Shown here piece after piece: positions 1-7,971 of a DNA stretch of 64,000 nucleotides. The DNA is from Roseibacterium beibuensis (GTDB taxonomy: Bacteria; Pseudomonadota; Alphaproteobacteria; Rhodobacterales; Rhodobacteraceae), in NCBI RefSeq assembly GCF_039542305.1, contig NZ_BAABHW010000006.1, forward strand, positions 139,493-203,492. The letters run 5' to 3'. Below the pieces are notes generated by a model that was not told the origin of the DNA, did not search any database, and worked only from the letters and a program-made list of their open reading frames with translations. The position numbers were made by a program, and so were the translations under genes. The first letter of the stretch is position 1. Every line of letters begins with the position of its first letter.

Positions 1-610
1 GAACTCCGACCTTCATCTCCAGATGACGCAGAGAGGCGTTGGCCATGTGCAGCATCAGAAGGTCGTGCGACAGCGCCACCGGCTTTCCGACTGCCACATG
101 TCCGCCGATCGTCAATTCGGTTGGCCCGCTCACGATGTTCGGTTTGACATAGAGCTTGCTGATCGCCCCGACGGAGCGCTGCGCCATCAACGGTTTCGAG
201 GGGTCCAGCGGCGTCTCACCCGGAACTTCGACGACCTCGATGCCCTTGGTATATCGATAGCCGACATCGGCGGCATCCTGGATGGCTTCGTGAAAGCTGC
301 GTCCACTCTGTGGGTCAACGCAGACGATTTCATCGCAATCCCCGCGCACGAAAAAATCGTACTGACCCTGCAATGCCGTCAGGAGATCCCAATGCGCCTT
401 GATGAAGCGTTCATTGTCAGCAATGCGGTGGCCAGACCGGCCCTCCATGAGGCTGACGTTCACACCGCTGAGATCAACCTCGGTCTGCCAATCGTCGCCA
501 TCGAGCATGACGTACAGGTTTTCGCGGCCAAGCAGCCGACCGTAATATCGCACCCAGATATCGAGGAAGAAGTCATCTTTCCTGACATGGGTAACCGCAG
601 CAACCCGCAA
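1..610 (-). CDS. Glycosyltransferase family 2-like protein, C-terminus cut by window edge
   Basis: The minus-strand frame from 610 to the window edge is open for about 203 residues and starts VAAVTHVRKDDFF after a TTG-Arg. The start is read as TTG at 608-610 because AGGAAA lies just upstream and an in-frame stop lies a little further up; there is no in-frame ATG nearby. A DGDDW stretch and a GDCDE acidic motif, both expected for metal and nucleotide-sugar binding, suggest a GT2-like (Glyco_tranf_2_4) protein similar to the N-terminal half of the next gene. It probably adds sugars to a surface glycan or works with an unknown acceptor. The C-terminus is outside the window, so a C-terminal fusion cannot be excluded. 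Confidence 0.62.
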   Translation of the reverse strand, partial: MRVAAVTHVRKDDFFLDIWVRYYGRLLGRENLYVMLDGDDWQTEVDLSGVNVSLMEGRSGHRIADNERFIKAHWDLLTALQGQYDFFVRGDCDEIVCVDPQSGRSFHEAIQDAADVGYRYTKGIEVVEVPGETPLDPSKPLMAQRSVGAISKLYVKPNIVSGPTELTIGGHVAVGKPVALSHDLLMLHMANASLRHLEMKVGV

Positions 611-783
611 TGCTTTTCCTCGCTTTTCTGCCCGACAAATTGACGCTCACACACAAGGGGCTTGGACGCAAGCAGAGCTTCAGCGAGGGGGGGCATCACG
701 CCGTTCAATCGCCCCGCCTGGATAGCCTCCTGACACGGCGTGGCACCCGTCGCACCGGTGGCATGACGTGGGCCTCTTGGCGG

Positions 784-2478
784 TCACTGCGGATCGGCAT
801 AGGCCGACAGGATTTGAGTTAGATCCTGGGGAGGGATTGCCATCGGCTCTAGGTCGAAGCGCGCCATGCGGCCCGCGATGTGCGACGGTTGCGCATATTT
901 CTCGATCCAATGGTAGTAGGGCCTGCCGGTATAATCATCGAACAAAAGCGTGACGGGTTTTCGTGTCCGAAAGAGCGTTGTGAGGAAGCAGGCAGCTCGG
1001 AAACGTCCGTCCACAAGCACAATGTCAGGTTGCTTGAACTGGATCAGATCCCAGACGCTGGCGGGGTACCGGGCATATTGTGCATAGCCTTCGCAACCTG
1101 CGGGTTTGCCCCACGCTTTCGTGCGCCCGATGTCGACATACTGGACCGTGAAGTCGGCATGTGGATGTGCCGCTTGCAGGCTGTCGTAAATCGCAAGCGC
1201 CCAGGCGCGGTCGGACTCGACCGTGAAGAGCGTCTTGGCATCGCCTTCGAGCGCCACGAAACTCGACCCGCCGCTGCCATATTCCAGGATCGTGTCGGCT
1301 TTCGCGTATTCCGCGCGCAAAAGCGCGGCTTCCTCGTCTGGCAAGGTCAACGGGAAATGCCGCGGCTCGACACGGGCCGGGCGGGTTGCCCTACAGGCGT
1401 CAAGGACATGCGCCGGGATGTCCGCAAGGCGGGCATCGAGACGCGTCCGAGCCTCGGCTTCGGCCTCGGTCACGCCTGGCAGGGACCGAAGATACGTCAA
1501 CTGATCCCGCGTCGCATCGGCAAGGCGCAGGATCCGGCGGTCCTGCGTCGCGGCGTAATTCTGTGCACGATAGAGGCCGCTGGCATTCTGATCGAGGCTC
1601 TGTGCCGTTTGGCCGGCCTCCGCCCCATGCGCGAGGTTGTGTTTCAGGACGAAATGCTCGGGCGTTCGCACGGCGTAGCAATTGATCTGAGCCAGGGCAT
1701 AGCCGTGTTCGTCAGGTTGAACCTGTCTGGTTCGGCTGAAATCCTCGCCGCTGATCCACCGCCGATGCGCGCGGTGACGCAGGTCAAGCGCATTACCGCT
1801 CGCCATCACGAATGAAAGGTCGGACGCATCCATGCCCGCGCGAATCTTGGGGCGGTGCGTCCCGTGCAGGAAGAAGCCTTCGATCTTGTCCGAGCAACGA
1901 AAGAGCGTTTTCGCTTCCAGGTTGCTGCCATCATCAGCGGCGGCAGCGTCGGTAAAATCCTCGGAAACCAGGTGCCCGGGAAAACGGTCGTTGCCGCCGT
2001 CGCCCATCATGCGGCGGGGAACCAGCATACCGTCACGATCCGCAAGCGCATCGATCAGGGCGTCCAGCGTGCCGTTGCCTTTGGAGATCACCAGGAACTC
2101 ATCCACATCCAGCCACATCGCCCAATCGGCACCGTTGAGTATGGCCGATTCATTCGCGAGGCGCGCCGCATCGGCCAGCCGCTCGACGCCGGGCGCGGGT
2201 GCGTGCTCGACATGCTCGATGATATCGTTCGCAGCCAATGCGTTGAGCAGGTCCGTGGAGCCATCATCGCTTTCGCTGGAGAACACGACAAGTCGATTGA
2301 ACCCAAGCGCACGATGATAGGCGACCCATTCCAGGAGGAATGGCGCCTCGTTTTTCACCGAGACTATCAGCAAACGAGTCGCGTGCGTCTTGTCCGCCGC
2401 CGAAGGCGTCGCGTCGTCCGCCGGGCCTTTCATCGTCTTTTTCTTGCTCTGGGGCTTGGATTTGGAACGGCGCTGCAT
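784..2478 (-). CDS. GT2-like glycosyltransferase fused to a methyltransferase-like domain
   Basis: This 564-residue protein has a Lys-rich N-terminus (about residues 1-20). A GT2-type domain follows, with SVKNEAPFLLEWVAYH near residue 40 and the acidic motif DVDEF at 124-128, resembling PF13704 proteins. From about residue 370 a second domain shows LEYGSGGSS, a class I SAM-methyltransferase-like glycine motif, and later DIVLVDGRFR. I chose ATG at 2476-2478 because GGAAGC precedes it; the TTG twelve bases upstream has no good ribosome site. The inference is a two-domain enzyme that transfers a sugar and modifies the product, or a glycosyltransferase with a degenerate methyltransferase fold. 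It lies 173 bp upstream of the other GT-like gene on the same strand. Substrates are unknown. Confidence 0.75.
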   Translation of the reverse strand: MQRRSKSKPQSKKKTMKGPADDATPSAADKTHATRLLIVSVKNEAPFLLEWVAYHRALGFNRLVVFSSESDDGSTDLLNALAANDIIEHVEHAPAPGVERLADAARLANESAILNGADWAMWLDVDEFLVISKGNGTLDALIDALADRDGMLVPRRMMGDGGNDRFPGHLVSEDFTDAAAADDGSNLEAKTLFRCSDKIEGFFLHGTHRPKIRAGMDASDLSFVMASGNALDLRHRAHRRWISGEDFSRTRQVQPDEHGYALAQINCYAVRTPEHFVLKHNLAHGAEAGQTAQSLDQNASGLYRAQNYAATQDRRILRLADATRDQLTYLRSLPGVTEAEAEARTRLDARLADIPAHVLDACRATRPARVEPRHFPLTLPDEEAALLRAEYAKADTILEYGSGGSSFVALEGDAKTLFTVESDRAWALAIYDSLQAAHPHADFTVQYVDIGRTKAWGKPAGCEGYAQYARYPASVWDLIQFKQPDIVLVDGRFRAACFLTTLFRTRKPVTLLFDDYTGRPYYHWIEKYAQPSHIAGRMARFDLEPMAIPPQDLTQILSAYADPQ

Positions 2479-2765
2479 CGTTGCTTCCAAGTTTGAATCA
2501 GCCTGCCAAACAAGGGGGCTGATCGTGATTCCCTAGCTTGGTTGTGGCACAAGTCGGTTGAAGGAGCCACCGAAGCCATGAAGCCTCGGAGCCTGAGGCC
2601 ATCAAGCGTTGGGCCGGCACGAAATGCAAGACCATAGGCCTTCGCTTTCCAAGGGAGGGAGACCGATGCAGCTTCCTTGGACACATGACCTGATCGACAA
2701 ACCGAGCCGTCGGAATCGCGTCTGATCTGCATGGCGTCAGCACGCGTTGGATCTAGGGTTGGAAA

Positions 2766-2841
2766 TGGTGAGCCCGACAGGATTCGAACCTGTGACCAAT
2801 TGATTAAAAGTCAACTGCTCTACCAACTGAGCTACGGGCCC
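2766..2841 (-). tRNA. tRNA-Lys (anticodon TTT)
   Basis: The reverse strand folds as a 76-nt cloverleaf. The seven-base acceptor arm GGGCCCG pairs with CGGGCTC (one G-T pair), the anticodon loop is CTTTTAA, the T arm contains GGTTCGAATCC, and the 3' CCA is encoded. The anticodon TTT reads lysine AAA/AAG codons. It is transcribed away from dapF and has its own promoter. Confidence 0.97.
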
Positions 2842-2853
2842 ACTCAGGCGGGC

Positions 2854-2882
2854 TACCTACGCAGGGAGGCCCGGGGCGTCAA
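2854..2882 (-). promoter_or_regulatory. Housekeeping-type promoter of tRNA-Lys
   Basis: On the minus strand TTGACG (2877-2882) is followed after exactly 17 bases by TAGGTA (2854-2859). The -10 end lies 12 bases before the tRNA 5' end, so transcription would start a few bases upstream of it. Confidence 0.65.
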
Positions 2883-2949
2883 GCGGAAATCCGGCACTTT
2901 CTCGAAGAAGGGATTTCCAGCACGCCGCACGGCCTGTATACGCGCGCGC

Positions 2950-3786
2950 ATGTCCGACCTGAGCCAGACCAGCGGCACGCCCTTCATGAAGATGCACGGG
3001 CTTGGCAATGACTTCGTGGTGATCGACGCGCGGGAAACCGATGCCGCCATCACCGCGCCCTTGGCGCGTGCGCTGGCGGATCGTCACCGTGGCGTCGGAT
3101 TCGACCAGCTGGCCGTGATCGAGCAAGGCCAAGCTGCCGACCTGCGGCTGACCTTCTTCAACGCGGACGGGTCTCTGTCGGCGGCCTGCGGCAATGCCAC
3201 GCGCTGCATCGCGCGGCACGAGATGGACCGAACCGGCGCAGCCGAGGTTACGCTGCAAACCGAACGCGGCATCCTGATCGCCCGGGACGCTGGCGGAGCG
3301 CTGACCTCGGTCAACATGGGGCCACCGGTTCTGGACTGGCGCGAGATCCCGCTGGCCGAGGATGTCGATCCGCTGCACCTCCCCATCGCGGGCGACCCGG
3401 TCGCCACCGGCATGGGCAACCCGCATTGCACCTTCTTCGTCGACGACGCCGAAGCGGTGGACCTTGCCACGCGCGGCCCCGAGATCGAGCACCATCCCCT
3501 CTACCCCGAGCGCACGAATGTCCAATTCGCCAGTGTCATCGGCCCCGATCACCTGCGGATGCGGGTGTGGGAACGGGGCACCGGCATCACGCTGGCCTCG
3601 GGCTCATCTTCCTGCGCCGTGGCCGTTGCCGCCGCCCGTCGCGGGCTGACGGGGCGGTCGGTGCGGCTGACACTCGACGGCGGGGACATCCAGATCGAGT
3701 GGCGCGATGACGGCGTCTGGATGACCGGGCCGACGGCGCATGTCTTTACCGGTGTGCTGACGCCCGAGTTCCTGAGGGGGCTGTGA
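2950..3786 (+). CDS. dapF: Diaminopimelate epimerase
   Basis: DapF interconverts LL- and meso-diaminopimelate, giving the meso form used for peptidoglycan and for lysine. The 278-residue product has the usual length and the N-terminal MKMHGLGNDFV signature. The two catalytic cysteines lie in ACGNATRC (Cys80) and GSSSCA (about Cys222); GSSSCA replaces the commoner GTGACA-type loop, but the cysteine is kept. ATG at 2950 is preferred because the longer open frame upstream overlaps the tRNA gene. The in-frame ATG at 2986, just before the conserved block, is an alternative. The stop overlaps the mtaB start (TGATG), so the two are translationally coupled. The pathway partners dapD and dapE are about 27 and 33 kb downstream. 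Confidence 0.96.
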   Translation: MSDLSQTSGTPFMKMHGLGNDFVVIDARETDAAITAPLARALADRHRGVGFDQLAVIEQGQAADLRLTFFNADGSLSAACGNATRCIARHEMDRTGAAEVTLQTERGILIARDAGGALTSVNMGPPVLDWREIPLAEDVDPLHLPIAGDPVATGMGNPHCTFFVDDAEAVDLATRGPEIEHHPLYPERTNVQFASVIGPDHLRMRVWERGTGITLASGSSSCAVAVAAARRGLTGRSVRLTLDGGDIQIEWRDDGVWMTGPTAHVFTGVLTPEFLRGL

Positions 3787-5045
3787 TGGACCGCCGCGCC
3801 CCCGTTTTTCACACGCTCGGCTGTCGGCTGAATGCCTACGAGACCGAAGCGATGCGCGAGCTGTCGGCCGCCGCCGGTGTCGAGAATGCCGTGGTCGTGA
3901 ACACCTGCGCCGTCACCGCCGAGGCGGTGCGCAAGGCGCGGCAGGAAATCCGCAAGCTTCGGCGCGAGAACCCGAGCGCCAAGGTCATCGTGACCGGCTG
4001 CGCGGCGCAGACCGAGCCCGAGACCTTCCGCGACATGGCCGAGGTCGACCTGGTGATCGGCAACACCGAAAAGATGCAGCCCGAGACATGGTCGCGCATG
4101 GGGCCGGACTTCATCGGCGAGACGGAAAAGGTGCAGGTCGACGACATCATGTCGGTGACCGAAACGGCGGGCCACCTGATCGACGGGTTCGGCACGCGCT
4201 CGCGCGCTTATGTGCAGGTGCAAAACGGCTGCGATCACCGATGCACCTTTTGCATCATCCCTTATGGCCGGGGCAATTCGCGCAGCGTGCCCGCCGGTGT
4301 CGTGGTCGACCAGATCAAGCGGCTGGTGGATCGTGGCTATAACGAGGTGGTGCTGACCGGCGTCGACCTCACCAGTTGGGGCGCCGACCTGCCGGGCGCG
4401 CCGCGTCTCGGTGATCTGGTGATGCGCATTCTGAAACTGGCGCCCGACCTGCCCCGCCTGCGGATCAGCTCCATCGACTCGATCGAGGCGGATGAAAACC
4501 TGATGCAGGCCATCGCGACCGAGCCGCGCCTGATGCCGCATCTGCACCTGAGCCTTCAGCATGGCGACGACCTGATCCTGAAACGGATGAAGCGCCGCCA
4601 CCTGCGCGACGATGCCATCCGCTTTTGCGAAGAGGCCCGCCGCCTGCGACCCGATATGACCTATGGCGCCGACATCATCGCGGGCTTCCCGACCGAGACC
4701 GAGGCGCATTTCGAAAACTCGCTGAGGCTGGTGGCGGAGTGCGGGCTGACATGGCTGCACGTCTTCCCCTACTCGGCCCGGCAAGGCACGCCAGCGGCCA
4801 GGATGCCCCAACTCGACGGGGCCACGATCAAGGCGCGCGCGGCGCGTCTGCGCCAAGCCGGTGATGCGGCAGTCGCGCGGCACCTGTCCGAACAGATAGG
4901 TCGCGAACACCACATCCTGATGGAAAACCCGCGCATGGGGCGCACGGAACAGTTCACCGAGGTGACCTTTGCGTTAGATCAGCCCGAGGGGCAGATCGTC
5001 ACCGCGCGGATAACCGGGCAGGATGGGCGACAGCTCCGGGTCTGA
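3786..5045 (+). CDS. mtaB: tRNA t6A37 C2-methylthiotransferase MtaB
   Basis: This radical-SAM methylthiotransferase converts t6A37 to ms2t6A37 in ANN-decoding tRNAs, including tRNA-Lys. The N-terminal UPF0004-type domain carries Cys13, Cys41 and Cys72 for one [4Fe-4S] cluster. The radical-SAM CxxxCxxC is Cys149, Cys153 and Cys156, in GCDHRCTFC. A short TRAM-like tail ends the 419-residue protein, a normal length. ATG at 3786 is chosen over the GTG three bases upstream because AGGGGG lies 5-10 bases before it. It overlaps dapF by one base. MtaB is favoured over MiaB or RimO from the sequence around the cysteines, but this is a family-level judgement. Confidence 0.93.
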   Translation: MDRRAPVFHTLGCRLNAYETEAMRELSAAAGVENAVVVNTCAVTAEAVRKARQEIRKLRRENPSAKVIVTGCAAQTEPETFRDMAEVDLVIGNTEKMQPETWSRMGPDFIGETEKVQVDDIMSVTETAGHLIDGFGTRSRAYVQVQNGCDHRCTFCIIPYGRGNSRSVPAGVVVDQIKRLVDRGYNEVVLTGVDLTSWGADLPGAPRLGDLVMRILKLAPDLPRLRISSIDSIEADENLMQAIATEPRLMPHLHLSLQHGDDLILKRMKRRHLRDDAIRFCEEARRLRPDMTYGADIIAGFPTETEAHFENSLRLVAECGLTWLHVFPYSARQGTPAARMPQLDGATIKARAARLRQAGDAAVARHLSEQIGREHHILMENPRMGRTEQFTEVTFALDQPEGQIVTARITGQDGRQLRV

Positions 5046-5067
5046 TCGACCGCCAAGGAGACGCGCC

Positions 5068-5718
5068 ATGCATCCAAACCCCGCCTTTCGACAGGAACCG
5101 GAATTCCTGAACCTGCATCTGGCCCGAAAACGCGGCTTCGGGACGCTGGTTCTGAACGGCGACCCCCTGCCGCTGGTCAGCCATGTGCCCTTCGCCCTCG
5201 ACGACGCCGAAAAGGAGGCCGAGCTGCACCTGATGCGGTCGAACCCCATCGCGCGCGCCGTGACCGAAGCCACGCCTGCGGTCATCGCGATCTCCGGCCC
5301 GGATGGCTACGTCTCGCCCGATTGGTACGGCGACCCGGCACAGGTGCCGACGTGGAACTACGTGGCGGTCCACCTGCGCGGGAAACTGATCCCAAGCGAT
5401 CCCAAGACGATGCGCGACCACCTCGACAAGGTGTCCGCCCAGTTCGAAGAGCGTTTGTTCAAACGCCCGTGGACCGTCGACAAGATGCCCGAGGATACGC
5501 TTGAACGCATGATGCGCCAGATCCTGCCGTTTCGGTTCGAGATCGAGGAGGTCGATGGCACCTGGAAGCTGAACCAGAACAAGACGGACAGCGCGCGGGA
5601 AAACGCCGCCGGGGCCATCCGGCATTCGCCCATCGGGCACGAGGTCGAAACACTGTCGTGGCTCATGAAGGGCGGCGTGCCGGAAATAGACAAGGACGCA
5701 CCGGTCACCTACATCTAG
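5068..5718 (+). CDS. PaiB-family FMN-binding protein (putative transcriptional regulator)
   Basis: The 216-residue product matches the PaiB / FMN-binding split-barrel family (PF04299), with the N-terminal MHPNPAFR and a central block containing GPDGYVSPDWYG and VPTWNYVAVH. PaiB in Bacillus is described as a negative regulator of sporulation and protease genes; in Gram-negatives the role is mostly unproven and flavin binding is the safer statement. AAGGAG sits eight bases before the ATG. The gene follows mtaB by 22 bp and precedes a small unknown by 29 bp, so it is likely in the same transcription unit as the GST and GNAT genes. Confidence 0.85.
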   Translation: MHPNPAFRQEPEFLNLHLARKRGFGTLVLNGDPLPLVSHVPFALDDAEKEAELHLMRSNPIARAVTEATPAVIAISGPDGYVSPDWYGDPAQVPTWNYVAVHLRGKLIPSDPKTMRDHLDKVSAQFEERLFKRPWTVDKMPEDTLERMMRQILPFRFEIEEVDGTWKLNQNKTDSARENAAGAIRHSPIGHEVETLSWLMKGGVPEIDKDAPVTYI

Positions 5719-5747
5719 GCCGAAACGGTCGAAACGGGAGGATGACC

Positions 5748-6029
5748 ATGGCCCTGCAATTCGCCCCCATCGGGGCCATCGCCCTGCGCTACGGCGCCGT
5801 GGCCCTGGCCACCTACGTCGCGACCCGCGCCATCGGTCCGGGCCGCCTGGCCCAGCCGGTCGAAGACGAGATGGACGCCACGCCCGAGGGTCTGACCCTG
5901 CGCAAGACCGAGGAGCAGGTGAACGGCTCTGCCCGCTGGCGGCGCGCCTTCCGCCTGGGGCGCAATGGCAGCGGAGTGCGCGTGGATGCGACCCTCCTGG
6001 GGCGTTTAAAGGTTGATCGCATCGCATGA
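5748..6029 (+). CDS. Small conserved protein of unknown function
   Basis: A 93-residue product with one hydrophobic stretch near the N-terminus (about residues 5-27, ALRYGAVALATYVATRAIG) and a polar, Arg-rich C-terminal half. I do not recognise a domain. ATG at 5748 is chosen because GGGAGG lies at proper spacing; the ATG at 5742 directly abuts that site. Its stop overlaps the start of the glutathione S-transferase gene, so it belongs to the same operon. The hydrophobic segment could be a membrane anchor or just a helix. Confidence 0.7.
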   Translation: MALQFAPIGAIALRYGAVALATYVATRAIGPGRLAQPVEDEMDATPEGLTLRKTEEQVNGSARWRRAFRLGRNGSGVRVDATLLGRLKVDRIA

Positions 6030-6625
6030 TGAAGCTTCTCGGTTCGCCCGCCTCGCCCTTTGTGCGCAAAGCGCGGGTCATGATGATCGAAGCCGGCATC
6101 GAGGATGTCCCCTTCGCCGAGGTGACCGCGTCGCCGCTTGGCGGTGAGGAATCGCTGAATGCCGCCAACCCGTTGGGCAAGATCCCCGCACTGACCCGCG
6201 ACGACGGTCCGACGATCTACGACAGCCGCGTCGTCACCCGCTTTCTTGATGCCCGCTACCAGGCCGGGCTCTACCCCCCGACCCGCGTGTGGGAGACCCT
6301 GACGCTCGAGGCGACGGCGGACGGCATGATGGATGCCGCCGTCAACATCACCTACGAAAAGCGGCACCGCCCCGAGGACATCTGGTTCGCGCCGTGGCTG
6401 GACGGGCAATGGGCCAAGATCGCCCGGTCCCTCGACGCGCTGGAACGGCAATGGATGAGCCATCTCAGCGGCCCGCTCGACATGGGTCAGATCGCGGTCG
6501 CCTGCGCGTTGGCCTATCTGGACCTGCGCCATGACGACAAGGGGTGGCGCAACGGGCACCCGGCCCTGGCCGACTGGTTCGCCCGGTTCAATGCGCGCCC
6601 GTCGATGGTGGACACCGCCCCCTGA
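6026..6625 (+). CDS. Glutathione S-transferase family protein
   Basis: The 199-residue protein begins with a thioredoxin-fold GST N-terminal domain (MKLLGSPASPFVRKARV), has the cis-proline region GKIPAL and the DSRVVTRFLD motif, then an all-helical C-terminal domain. The Ser in SPASPFVRK takes the place of the nucleophile/activator Ser or Cys of bacterial GSTs. It probably conjugates or reduces small electrophiles with glutathione; the substrate is unknown. It overlaps the previous gene by 4 bp and the GNAT gene by 1 bp. Confidence 0.9.
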   Translation: MMKLLGSPASPFVRKARVMMIEAGIEDVPFAEVTASPLGGEESLNAANPLGKIPALTRDDGPTIYDSRVVTRFLDARYQAGLYPPTRVWETLTLEATADGMMDAAVNITYEKRHRPEDIWFAPWLDGQWAKIARSLDALERQWMSHLSGPLDMGQIAVACALAYLDLRHDDKGWRNGHPALADWFARFNARPSMVDTAP

Positions 6626-7086
6626 TGCAGATCTCCCTCGCCCGCACCAACGCGGCCCGGCAGGCCTGTTTCGACATCCGCCGTGCGGTGTTCATCGACG
6701 AGCAACGCATTCCCGAAGCCGAGGAATGGGACGCGTGCGACGATCGCTGCACGCATGTGTTGGCCTCCACCCCGTCCGGTCAGCCGGCTGGCACGGCCCG
6801 TATCATCGGCAAGGGCGACAGGGCGAAGATCGGGCGCGTCGCCGTCCTGTCCGAGTTTCGCGGCACGGGGCTTGGACGCGATCTGGTGCAGTTCTGCCTG
6901 CAGCACGCACGGCAATCGGGCTTTGCGGGCGCCGAGCTGGAAGCACAGCTTTACGCGATCCCTTTTTACGAGCGCCTCGGCTTCACCGCCGAAGGCCCCG
7001 AGTTCGACGATGGCTCGGGCATTCTGCACCGCTACATGGCGCTTGGATTCCGGCGCGCCAAGACCAGTGCCACCATAGCGCAATGA
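6625..7086 (+). CDS. GNAT-family N-acetyltransferase (ElaA-like)
   Basis: The 153-residue product is a single GNAT domain. FDIRRAVFIDEQRIP near the N-terminus is typical of ElaA-like members, RVAVLSEFRGTGLGRDLV is the acetyl-CoA pyrophosphate-binding motif A, and FYERLGFTAEG is the C-terminal motif. It transfers acetyl from acetyl-CoA to an unknown amine. The start is ATG at 6625, overlapping the preceding stop (TGATG). It is the last gene of the run that begins at dapF, followed by a 286-bp non-coding stretch. Confidence 0.9.
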   Translation: MQISLARTNAARQACFDIRRAVFIDEQRIPEAEEWDACDDRCTHVLASTPSGQPAGTARIIGKGDRAKIGRVAVLSEFRGTGLGRDLVQFCLQHARQSGFAGAELEAQLYAIPFYERLGFTAEGPEFDDGSGILHRYMALGFRRAKTSATIAQ

Positions 7087-7372
7087 CCCTCGATTCGAGT
7101 GATTTTCGTCCAGGCGCACATCGGAATTTTCAATCAAGGCGATTGCTTTCGTTGATTGGCTCGCCATAAGCGCGTCGAAATCTCACGTTTTCGTGAATTT
7201 TCGCACGAAACACTGCGACATTTGATCATTCCTGCGCGCGTTTGTCCGCTGGACGACTAGAGTAATGCGCCATAGACAGCAGGCGTCGGGTTACGGCGGG
7301 TGCACCGTGGCCCGATGTGGTTTTTCCAGGCCCTGATAGTCCGCTCGGGCCCAGACAAGGGGGACGCTTCAA
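7087..7372 (+). other. Intergenic region, presumably the petABC promoter and leader
   Basis: No gene is supported in this 286-bp AT-richer stretch. It must contain the petABC promoter, but I could not assign convincing -35/-10 boxes. AAGGGGG near 7358 serves as the petA ribosome site. Confidence 0.5.
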
Positions 7373-7951
7373 GTGTCACACGCAGAAGACCATTCCGGTA
7401 CCCGCCGCGACTTCCTGTACTACGCGACCGCAGGTGTGGGTACCGTTGCAACCGGGGCCGCGGTATGGCCACTGATCGATCAGATGAACCCGTCGGCAGA
7501 TGTCCAGGCCGCCAGCCAGATGCGCGTCGATGTGTCGGGCGTCATGGAAGGCACCCAACTGACCATTCTTTTCCTCGGCAAGCCGGTTTTCATCAGCCGC
7601 CGCACGCCGGAACAGATCGCATCCGCCGCTGAAACGGACGTGGACGATCTGGTGGACCCGATCTCGCGCAACCCGAATGCGGAGTTCGACGCACCCGCAA
7701 CCGACCTGAGCCGCACGCTCCCCCCCTACGAGGGCGAAAATACCGGCGAATGGCTGGTGCAGATCGGTGTGTGCACGCACCTCGGCTGCGTTCCCATCGG
7801 CAACGGTGCCGGTGACTTCGGTGGCTGGTTCTGCCCCTGCCACGGCTCGCACTACGACGCCGCGGGACGCATTCGTCGCGGCCCCGCCCCTGAAAACCTT
7901 CACATTCCGGTCGCAGCGTTCGTGGACGAAACCACGATCCTGCTCGGTTAA
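7373..7951 (+). CDS. petA: Rieske iron-sulfur subunit of cytochrome bc1
   Basis: This is the 192-residue Rieske [2Fe-2S] subunit, which carries electrons from ubiquinol to cytochrome c1. The N-terminus has a twin-arginine signal (RRDFLY, residues 11-16) and one membrane anchor. Cluster ligands are Cys134/His136 in CTHLGC and Cys154/His157 in CPCHGSHY, with Cys139 and Cys156 placed to form the stabilising disulfide. The start is GTG at 7373 with AAGGGGG upstream; translation from GTG gives the expected N-terminus. It is the first gene of petABC, 20 bp before petB. Confidence 0.98.
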   Translation: MSHAEDHSGTRRDFLYYATAGVGTVATGAAVWPLIDQMNPSADVQAASQMRVDVSGVMEGTQLTILFLGKPVFISRRTPEQIASAAETDVDDLVDPISRNPNAEFDAPATDLSRTLPPYEGENTGEWLVQIGVCTHLGCVPIGNGAGDFGGWFCPCHGSHYDAAGRIRRGPAPENLHIPVAAFVDETTILLG

Positions 7952-7971
7952 CCGCGAGGGAGAACTCGACA

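Noticed and set aside
2731..2949. N-terminal extension of dapF
   Set aside because: It overlaps the tRNA-Lys gene and adds 73 unsupported residues; the family starts near MKMHGLGNDF.
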